Assembly: GCF_041346945.1 (NCBI RefSeq)
Contig: NZ_CP166850.1
Coordinates: 8,912,501-8,976,500, forward strand
From: Amycolatopsis sp. cg9
GTDB lineage: Bacteria; Actinomycetota; Actinomycetes; Mycobacteriales; Pseudonocardiaceae
Length of the DNA stretch: 64,000 nucleotides
Direction: 5' to 3'
Translations under genes and position numbers: made by a program
Shown: one piece after another, positions 27,158-34,091 of the stretch
Layout: the number at the start of each line of letters is the position of its first letter
How positions within the stretch are numbered: position 1 is the stretch's first letter
Notes under the pieces: generated by a model
What the model was told of the DNA's origin: nothing
What the model saw: only the letters and a program-made list of their open reading frames with translations
Database searches by the model: none

Positions 27158-29425
27158 ATGAGCCGACAGCGACCACGGGCACGGGCCGGTGCCGTCCCCG
27201 AGCCCGACCCGGCACCGCCGGCTCCGGTCCGCCTGATCGCGGGGCCGGGGAACGGGGCGCTCGGCCGGCTCTACCGGTCCGCCGCCGGGGAGGCACCGCC
27301 CGGCTTCGCCGAAGGCCTGCCCACCGGCGGGCACCCGATCCCGGCCGCGCAGCGCAGTTCCCTCGAAGCCGGGCTTGGGACCTCGCTGGCCGGCGTCCGC
27401 GTGCACACCGGCGCGGCCGCCGCCGGGCTGGCCGAGCAGGTGAACGCCCGGGCCTTCACCGTCGGGACGGACATCTACTTCGGGCGGGGGCGCTACGATC
27501 CCGGCTCCGCAGGCGGGTACCGGCTGCTGGCCCACGAGGTCGCGCACACCCTGCAGCAGCCCGCCGCCCCGGCGGCCAGCTCGCTGTCGGTCAGCACCCC
27601 GGACTCCCCAGCCGAACGTGAAGCCGAGCGGGTCGCCGGCCTGCTGGCCGACGGACGGGCCGCCGACGTCTACAGTGGACAGCAGGCGGCCGTGCACCGC
27701 TTCTCCGGCTTCGAACACGAGCAGCTCGGCAACGCGACCCACGCCGACATCGACCTCGGCGGTGGCGTGACCCTGACGTGGGGCGAGGTCGTCGCGCTCG
27801 CCGGTGACGAATACGGGTCCGTCGAGGAGCTGCAGGCCGCCGTCACCACTCCCGACGGCAAGGCACGGCTGCGGCACCGGCTCGAGCACGACGAGGTGCG
27901 CGGTCCCATCCCCGCCGGGCTGCCCAAGCCGACCGGTGACCAGGAGAGCAACAGCCGGTACATCGACCTCGCCATGCACAACATCGCGCACTTCGCCGGC
28001 GGCGGCACCGCGCTCGAAACGTGGCGCGGGCACCACGAGGCCGCGCTGGTGGCGGCGGTGCAAGCGGGCATCGACGGCAGCGAGCCGGGCTGGCAGACCG
28101 CCCAGCTGACCGAGGCGTTCGGCCAGCACTTCCTCACCGACTCCTTCTCCGCCGGTCACGTCCGGACGCCGCGCGCCGAAATCGTGGCCTGGTACCAGGA
28201 CGACTTCACGCCGCGGGCGCTCGCCGCGGCGATCGCACAGGCGCGCGAAACCATCACGGACAAGCTCACCGATGACCTCGCCGAGCAAATGAACTCACCG
28301 GAGTTCGTGGTTCGCGCGGAATTCGACCTCGCTCTCCGTGCCTTGATCGAGGGCGGACTGCGCCTTTACGGCGCCATGATCGAGGAGTACTTCGGGCTCG
28401 GCATCTCCGGCGCGATCAGCGGCACCCTGCACGACCACGACAACGAGCGCGGGCTGTGGGTCGCCAGCGCTGCGCACCCGGGGCCGTGGCAGGCGTTCGG
28501 CGACAGCCGGCTGGCCTGCAGCCCCACCAGCCGCGACCAGGCCGAGCTCGCCGTGATCACCGCCCGCGAGCAGCTGGTGCGGGCCCGCGCGCTGGGCGAG
28601 ATCCGGGCGCGGGGGCGGGGAAAGACCCCCGAGGACCCGCCGGGGGTCGTGCACTTCGCCTTCGACTCGGCGGTGCTGGACGCCGCCGCGGCGGCGTCCC
28701 TCGACCGTGCGGCGGATCACCTGACCGCGCACCCGGAGATCGTGCTGCGGGTCGTCGGCCACACCTGCCCGCTGGGCGCCGACCAGTACAACGACGCCCT
28801 CGGCGCCCGGCGCGCGGAAGCCGTCGCGGTGTATCTGATGAACCGCGGGGTCGCACCGCAGCAGCTCGCCACGACCTCGGCCGGGGAACACCAGCTCGTC
28901 ACCGTCGAGCAGGCTCAGTACCCGGCAGACCGCCGGGCCGAGCTGCAGTACGTGGTCACCGGCGAAGAACCACCCGACCTGGTGTGGGCGCAGCAGAAGA
29001 TCCTGGAGGAGTTCGGCACCCCACCGTACGCGGCGATCGAACGGTTCGTGCCGCGGGAGGTGCCCGGTATGAACGACCCGCAGGAGGACTGGCACTGGGG
29101 CACGCTCACCGACGTCATGGCGGCCGAAGTGGACACCTGGATCGCGCACTACGTCGCCGACGCGCGCAAGCAGTTCGCCGGCGCGCCCGAGCTCGCCGAC
29201 CGGGTCATCCCGGTGCCGGACCTGGGGCTGCCCCTCCTGCCGGGCGCACCGCCGATCACCGTGACACCGGTCGTCCTGCACCCCCGGCCCGCGGCGCTCG
29301 CCCTGCTCGACGAGCTGATCGCGCACCCCACCGACTTCGTCGGCAAGCTGGTCGGCGTCCCGGCCGCGAACCGCTCGGTCCCGCCACCACCGCCGCTGGT
29401 CCAGTGCGTCCCGCCCGGCCCCTGA
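27158..29425 (+). CDS. DUF4157 protein with phospholipase-C-like and OmpA domains (eCIS cargo candidate)
   Basis: 755 residues from the ATG at 27158 with GGAAGGA upstream. Residues about 60-135 are DUF4157 (HEVAHTLQQ near 125). Residues about 235-345 carry a His-rich pattern, MHNIAHF, RGHHE and EAFGQHFLTDSFSAGHVRTP, resembling the zinc sites of phospholipase C/S1-P1 nuclease-type folds. Residues about 498-600 are an OmpA-like peptidoglycan-binding domain (VHFAFDSAVLD, VVGHTCPLGADQYNDALGAR). No signal peptide is visible. The order of metalloprotease-like, lipase/nuclease-like and wall-binding modules fits a delivered envelope-attacking effector. It ends the operon, and a bidirectional hairpin follows. 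Confidence 0.8.
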   Translation: MSRQRPRARAGAVPEPDPAPPAPVRLIAGPGNGALGRLYRSAAGEAPPGFAEGLPTGGHPIPAAQRSSLEAGLGTSLAGVRVHTGAAAAGLAEQVNARAFTVGTDIYFGRGRYDPGSAGGYRLLAHEVAHTLQQPAAPAASSLSVSTPDSPAEREAERVAGLLADGRAADVYSGQQAAVHRFSGFEHEQLGNATHADIDLGGGVTLTWGEVVALAGDEYGSVEELQAAVTTPDGKARLRHRLEHDEVRGPIPAGLPKPTGDQESNSRYIDLAMHNIAHFAGGGTALETWRGHHEAALVAAVQAGIDGSEPGWQTAQLTEAFGQHFLTDSFSAGHVRTPRAEIVAWYQDDFTPRALAAAIAQARETITDKLTDDLAEQMNSPEFVVRAEFDLALRALIEGGLRLYGAMIEEYFGLGISGAISGTLHDHDNERGLWVASAAHPGPWQAFGDSRLACSPTSRDQAELAVITAREQLVRARALGEIRARGRGKTPEDPPGVVHFAFDSAVLDAAAAASLDRAADHLTAHPEIVLRVVGHTCPLGADQYNDALGARRAEAVAVYLMNRGVAPQQLATTSAGEHQLVTVEQAQYPADRRAELQYVVTGEEPPDLVWAQQKILEEFGTPPYAAIERFVPREVPGMNDPQEDWHWGTLTDVMAAEVDTWIAHYVADARKQFAGAPELADRVIPVPDLGLPLLPGAPPITVTPVVLHPRPAALALLDELIAHPTDFVGKLVGVPAANRSVPPPPPLVQCVPPGP

Positions 29426-29433
29426 CCCGGCTG

Positions 29434-29478
29434 GTCGTGAGTGTGAACAGCGTTCTAACCCTGTCTCACACTCACGAC
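29434..29478. terminator. Bidirectional terminator between convergent genes
   Basis: GTCGTGAGTGTGA (29434-29446) pairs with TCACACTCACGAC (29466-29478). Inside it ACAG (29447-29450) pairs with CTGT (29461-29464) past a single bulged C, leaving a ten-base loop. It lies between the stops of two convergent genes and can serve both. Confidence 0.8.
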
Positions 29479-29482
29479 CGCC

Positions 29483-31807
29483 TCAGCCGGGGCGCACTGT
29501 CCACAACCCGGCGTCCACAGTGGACCCCTCGCGCCCCACCCCGGCGAGCACCAAACCGTCCGGAGTGGACACCACACCGTAGACGTACACCGGTGCCGGT
29601 GTGCCCGTGACGGTCCACGTGCGCCAGCTTCCGCTGCCGGAGCGGGTCCAGCAGCCGGTGGACGGCTGGTCTGCCGGACCGACCGATCCGCAGGCCAGTA
29701 CCGTTCCGTCGGCTTCGCGGGTCAGCCCGAGCACCGTCGGCGAGCCGGCCGGGACCGACGTGTCCGGCGTCCACGCGATGCCGTCGGGGGACGTCCACAG
29801 CGCCGGGCCGCGGCGGGCGCCGGTCAGGGCCGACCCCGCCGCGAGGAACCGGCCGTCGGCCGTGCGGATCAGGCGGGTCACCGTCTGCGGTCCCGGCCCG
29901 GCGAGGCCGGTCGCCGGCAGCCGGTCCCACGACTTCCCGTCCGGGGAAGCGAAGATCGCGACGTCGCCGTCGGCCGTGTCGCTGCCTCGGTCGACGCCGG
30001 CCGCGTACAACCTCCCGTCGCCGCCTGCCGTCACCGCGGTCAGCTCCGTGACGCCGCCGCCCGGCACGAACGAGCCGCCCGCCGGCAGGAGCTGCCACTG
30101 CTCGCCAGTCGCCGACAGCCACACCGCCGGGCGCCGGGCGCGGCCGGTGCCCGCCCAGCCCACCGCGACCACGCCCGAACCCGAGGTCACGACGTCGGCG
30201 AGCGCCGCCTGGCCCTCCCCCGGCGGCGGGCTCACCGCGGCCGGCGCGCCACCGGGCCGGCGCAGCCAGGCCCGCGGCTGCTGACCGGCGGACAACCCCA
30301 CCGCCACCAGCGTCCCGGACGGGAGCCGCGTCACCGCCCGCATGACGTCCGCGCCGTCCGGCGGGACGACCAGTTCGCCGGTCAACCGTAGGGTTTCCGC
30401 CGCGGTGGTGCCCGGGCCGCCGGGCGCCGGGAGCGCGGACGGCTTCGGGGCCGCGTCGCCCGCCGGGCGTGTGGCGAAGAACGCCACGGCCGCGACGACG
30501 CCCAGCACGAGAACCGTCACCAGCACCGCGACCAGCCGGCCGTGCCCCTTCGCCGGGACCGCGCCGTCCCGTCGTGTGCGCACCACTTCCCGGGGGCGGC
30601 CGGCCGCCGGCGGGACGAGCACCACCGGCACGAGAACGTCCGGCGCCCCGGTCAGCCCGGTGCGGACCAGGTCGACCGGCGCGCTCACCTCCGGCCGGCT
30701 CCGGACAGGCACCGGCGGCCGGGGCGGCGGCGCGGGCGGGCCGGCCACCCTGGGCGCCGCGGCGATCGCGGCCCCCAGGCTGACCGTGTACTTCGGATGG
30801 GCGTCGACGGCGACGCGGATACCCAGCTCCGCCGACAACAGGGTGCGCACCAACGGGATCCGGCTCGACCCGCCGACCAGCAGCACCGCGTGCAGGTCCG
30901 ACGGGGCGACCCCCGCGCGGCGCACCACCTGACCGAACACCCCGACCGTGCCCTCCAGCCGCGACCGGATCAGATCCTCGAACTCGGCGCGCGTGATCAG
31001 CACCTGACGCGTGATTCCCGGCAGCACCACCGGAATCCGCACTTCGACGTCCGCCGAGAGGGCCTCCTTGGCCTCCACCACCGAAGCGAACAGCTGCGCC
31101 AGGGCCGCGACGGCCGCGCTGTCGCCCGGGTCGAGCCGGGCCGGGTCGACGCCGGCGTTCGCGCACACCCGGCGGAACAACGCGTGGTCGAAGTCGATCC
31201 CGCCGACCCGGTCGTCGCCGCCCGGCTCGCCGTGGATTTCCACGCTGTCGGCGGTCTTGCGGACCACGCTCGCGTCGAACGTACCGCCGCCGAAGTCGTA
31301 GATCGCGATCAGCGCGCCCGGTTCGACGCGCTCCTGCGCCGCGTACCAGGTCGCCGCGGCCACCGGCTCCGGCAGCAGCCCGACGTCGGTCAGCCCCGCC
31401 GCGCGCGATGCCTCCGCGAGCCGGCGCCGCCGGTAGCCGCCCCACTCGGCCGGGTGCGTCAGCACCACGTGACCCGGGGGTCCGCCCCGCTGTTCGGAAA
31501 CCCGGTCGACGACCGTCCGCAGGATGCGCCCGGTCAGTTCGTGCACGGGGAACCGCCGGCCGCCGAGCAGGACCGGGACGTCGTCGCCCATGCGGCGCTT
31601 GAACTCCCGCGCCACCCGGTCCGGCTCGAGCACGCCCCGCCGGGCGGCCGCCTCGCCCACCAGCACCGCGCCGTCCTCGCGGAGGAACAGCACCGACGGC
31701 ACCGCGTTGGCGCGGTCGCCGAGCGGAACGGTCTGCGCCCGCCCGTCGTCCCACAGCGCGGCCGCCGTATAGGTGGTCCCGACGTCGATACCGAGCGGAT
31801 AGTTCAC
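29483..31807 (-). CDS. Hsp70-like ATPase fused to a membrane segment and propeller-like ectodomain
   Basis: 774 residues if started at the GTG at 31807, where the actin-like fold begins (YPLGIDVGTTYTAAAL); the open frame extends 43 codons further upstream. Residues 1-380 have the Hsp70 nucleotide site: phosphate 1 GIDVGTTYT, phosphate 2 AIYDFGGGTFDASVV, adenosine motif VLLVGGSSRIPLVRTLL. The substrate-binding domain is absent. A Pro-rich linker is followed by one membrane span at about 423-446. The outer ~320 residues hold repeated SPDGKSW/SPDGIAW blades typical of Asp-box propellers. A cytoplasmic Hsp70 ATPase tied to an outer propeller suggests a signalling or assembly receptor. It is divergent from moxR and convergent with the DUF4157 operon. 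Confidence 0.85.
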   Translation of the reverse strand: MNYPLGIDVGTTYTAAALWDDGRAQTVPLGDRANAVPSVLFLREDGAVLVGEAAARRGVLEPDRVAREFKRRMGDDVPVLLGGRRFPVHELTGRILRTVVDRVSEQRGGPPGHVVLTHPAEWGGYRRRRLAEASRAAGLTDVGLLPEPVAAATWYAAQERVEPGALIAIYDFGGGTFDASVVRKTADSVEIHGEPGGDDRVGGIDFDHALFRRVCANAGVDPARLDPGDSAAVAALAQLFASVVEAKEALSADVEVRIPVVLPGITRQVLITRAEFEDLIRSRLEGTVGVFGQVVRRAGVAPSDLHAVLLVGGSSRIPLVRTLLSAELGIRVAVDAHPKYTVSLGAAIAAAPRVAGPPAPPPRPPVPVRSRPEVSAPVDLVRTGLTGAPDVLVPVVLVPPAAGRPREVVRTRRDGAVPAKGHGRLVAVLVTVLVLGVVAAVAFFATRPAGDAAPKPSALPAPGGPGTTAAETLRLTGELVVPPDGADVMRAVTRLPSGTLVAVGLSAGQQPRAWLRRPGGAPAAVSPPPGEGQAALADVVTSGSGVVAVGWAGTGRARRPAVWLSATGEQWQLLPAGGSFVPGGGVTELTAVTAGGDGRLYAAGVDRGSDTADGDVAIFASPDGKSWDRLPATGLAGPGPQTVTRLIRTADGRFLAAGSALTGARRGPALWTSPDGIAWTPDTSVPAGSPTVLGLTREADGTVLACGSVGPADQPSTGCWTRSGSGSWRTWTVTGTPAPVYVYGVVSTPDGLVLAGVGREGSTVDAGLWTVRPG

Positions 31808-31955
31808 CCGGCCAACCGTACTGGCGCCGTCCGCACCGCCCGCGGCCGAGGTCAAATCGATATTCGGCGCACCAAACTTAGCCCGAATGGGCATGGACCT
31901 CCGGCGGAAATCGAGTAGCCTTCTGCTCCGGAACACCCGCGACCTGGGGGAGCAA
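31808..31955. promoter_or_regulatory. Divergent promoter region of the hsp70-like and moxR operons
   Basis: 148 bases, AT-richer than the genes. It contains AATCGATATTCGG at 31855-31867 followed by CGC; read on the minus strand this gives GCGCCGAATATCGATT, whose first nine bases match the left arm of the palindrome before the sheath gene. CTGGGGGAG just before 31956 is the moxR ribosome site. No confident -35/-10 pair. Confidence 0.35.
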
Positions 31956-32936
31956 ATGACCTACAGCACTGACCTCGGGGAGCGGGTCGGCTGGGTTCAG
32001 CGGCGCTGCAACGATCTTGTCCGCAACGTCGAGCATTTCATCCACGGAAAGACGAACGTGGTGTGGAACGTCGTGATCGGTTTGCTCGCCGAGGGGCATA
32101 TTCTTGTCGAAGATGTTCCCGGTGTCGCCAAAACTTCACTGGCGAAGGCCGTCGCCCATTCCATCAGCGGTTCCATGCACCGCATTCAGTTCACCCCCGA
32201 CCTGCTGCCTTCGGATGTCACGGGCGTGCAGATCTACGACTCGGAAAAGCGTGAATTCCAGTTTCGCGAAGGCCCGGTGTTCGCCAACATCGTGCTCGGC
32301 GACGAGATCAACCGCGCCTCCCCCAAGACCCAGTCCGCGCTGCTGGAGGCGATGGCCGAACGCCAGGTGACCGTCGACCGCGTCGCCTACCCCCTGCCCC
32401 GCCCCAACTTCGTGATCGCCACCCAGAACCCGGTCGACCAGCAGGGCACCTACTCGCTGCCGGAGGCGCAGCTCGACCGGTTCATGATGCTGCTGCGGAT
32501 CGGCTACCCCAGCCCGGAGCACGAGGTGCGGATCGTCGCCGACGCCGTCGCCCGCCGGCTGCCCGAGCAGCTGCGCGCGGTGACGACCGTCGAAGAGATG
32601 CAGCAGATGATCGACGTCGTGCGCGGGGTGTACGTGGCGCCGGCGCTGCAGGCGTTCATCGTCACCATCACCAACGCCACGCGCACCATCCCGCAGCTCA
32701 AGCTCGGCGCGAGCCCGCGTGCGAGCAACGCGCTGGCCGCGGCGTCGCAGGCGCGGGCCGCCGTCGACGGGCGGCCGTTCGTCACCGCCGACGATGTCAA
32801 GCAGATGGCGAAGGCGGTGCTGTGCCACCGGCTGATGCTGACGCCGGAGGCGGCGGTGCAGGAGTTCACCGCGGACGGCATCGTGGACCGCATCCTGGCC
32901 GCCGTGCCGGTGCCGCAGTCCCCGGCCGGTGTGTGA
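31956..32936 (+). CDS. MoxR-family AAA+ ATPase
   Basis: 326 residues from the ATG at 31956 behind GGGGGAG; a longer frame from 31887 lacks a ribosome site. AAA_3 module: Walker A-like EDVPGVAKTSLAKA, Walker B VLGDEINRASPKTQ, sensor-1 VIATQNPVDQQGTYSLPEAQ, and a C-terminal lid. In the P-loop the usual GxGKT reads GVAKT, as in many MoxR proteins. MoxR ATPases act as chaperones that mature protein complexes, almost always with a DUF58 protein encoded next door, as here. It opens a five-gene operon that also carries a transglutaminase-fold membrane protein and a PKD surface protein. Confidence 0.92.
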   Translation: MTYSTDLGERVGWVQRRCNDLVRNVEHFIHGKTNVVWNVVIGLLAEGHILVEDVPGVAKTSLAKAVAHSISGSMHRIQFTPDLLPSDVTGVQIYDSEKREFQFREGPVFANIVLGDEINRASPKTQSALLEAMAERQVTVDRVAYPLPRPNFVIATQNPVDQQGTYSLPEAQLDRFMMLLRIGYPSPEHEVRIVADAVARRLPEQLRAVTTVEEMQQMIDVVRGVYVAPALQAFIVTITNATRTIPQLKLGASPRASNALAAASQARAAVDGRPFVTADDVKQMAKAVLCHRLMLTPEAAVQEFTADGIVDRILAAVPVPQSPAGV

Positions 32937-32942
32937 CGCGCG

Positions 32943-34091
32943 ATGCCCACCGGATCGGGATTCCTGCTCGCCGCCACCGCGGTCGTGCTGCTCGGGCTCG
33001 GCTGGCTCGCCGACTACCCGGAGCTGGTCGCCGTCGGTTTCGCCTGCCTGGCCGCGCTGCTGGCCGCGGCGGCGTGGATGCTGCTGCGCCCGGACCTCGC
33101 CGCGGTCCGCGACGTCCGCCCGCAACGGGTGTCGCCGGGCGAAGAAGCGTTCGGCGTGCTCACCCTGACCAACGAGGCGCGGCGGCGCAGCCCGCCGATC
33201 CTCGCCGGCGAGTCGGTCGCGGACACGCGGCTGCAGGTGCCGGTGCCGAGCCTGCGGCCGGGGCAGGAGTACACCGCGAACTACCCGCTGCCGACCGGGA
33301 AACGCGGCATCTACCAGGTCGGTCCCCTGACCATCGGGCACACCGACCCGCTGCGGCTGATGCAGGTCGGCAAGACGTACTCGACCTACTCGACGCTGCA
33401 CGTCCACCCGAAGCTGCACCGGGTGGAGCCGGTGCCCACCGGGCAGACGCGCGACATGGACGGCCCGACGTCGAGCTACGCGCCGCAGGGCGGGGTGGCG
33501 TTCCACAGCCTGCGCGAGTACGTGCCGGGCGACGACTACCGGCTGATCCACTGGAAGTCCACCGCGCGGACCGGCGCGCTCATGGTGCGCCACAACGTCG
33601 TGCCGAACCAGCCGCGGTTGCTGGTGGTGCTCGACACCAGCCCGGCGGGCTACACCGACGACACCTTCGAGTACGCCGTCAGCGCGGCCGCCTCACTGGC
33701 CGTGGCGGCGATCCGCGGTGGGTTCCCCTTGGAGCTGCGCACCACGGCGGGCGGCGCGGTCGCCGGCGACGCGCGGGGCGAGGGCGTGCTCGCCGCGCTG
33801 GACCTGCTGGCCGCCGCGGAACGCTCCCCCGCCGACCCCGGCCTGGCCGCGCTCCCCACCATGGTGACGCTCGACGACAGCGTCTCCCTGGGCGTGGTGA
33901 CCGGCGAGCCCGACCCGCGCACGCTGAGCGTGCTGCCCGTGGTCCGGCGGCACTTCCTGATGGCCAGCCTGATCCAGTTCTCCGAACGGCCCGAAGCCTG
34001 GTCCACCGGGCTGCCGGGGATCGTGACGCTGATGGCCCACAGCGTCGAGGAGTTCGTGCAGGCGTGGAACAAGCTGACGCGGACGTCATGA
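32943..34091 (+). CDS. DUF58 (VWA-like) protein of the MoxR operon
   Basis: 382 residues, six bases after moxR. Two N-terminal membrane segments (about residues 5-45) are followed by a beta-rich region. The DUF58 signature lies at about residues 195-225: YVPGDDYRLIHWKSTARTG, ending MVRHNVV, with a VWA-like fold after it (LLVVLDTSPAG). DUF58 proteins pair with MoxR ATPases, and the VWA fold offers a metal-dependent adhesion surface for a client. The stop overlaps the next gene in an ATGA, consistent with a fixed MoxR-DUF58-transglutaminase complex at the membrane. Confidence 0.92.
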   Translation: MPTGSGFLLAATAVVLLGLGWLADYPELVAVGFACLAALLAAAAWMLLRPDLAAVRDVRPQRVSPGEEAFGVLTLTNEARRRSPPILAGESVADTRLQVPVPSLRPGQEYTANYPLPTGKRGIYQVGPLTIGHTDPLRLMQVGKTYSTYSTLHVHPKLHRVEPVPTGQTRDMDGPTSSYAPQGGVAFHSLREYVPGDDYRLIHWKSTARTGALMVRHNVVPNQPRLLVVLDTSPAGYTDDTFEYAVSAAASLAVAAIRGGFPLELRTTAGGAVAGDARGEGVLAALDLLAAAERSPADPGLAALPTMVTLDDSVSLGVVTGEPDPRTLSVLPVVRRHFLMASLIQFSERPEAWSTGLPGIVTLMAHSVEEFVQAWNKLTRTS

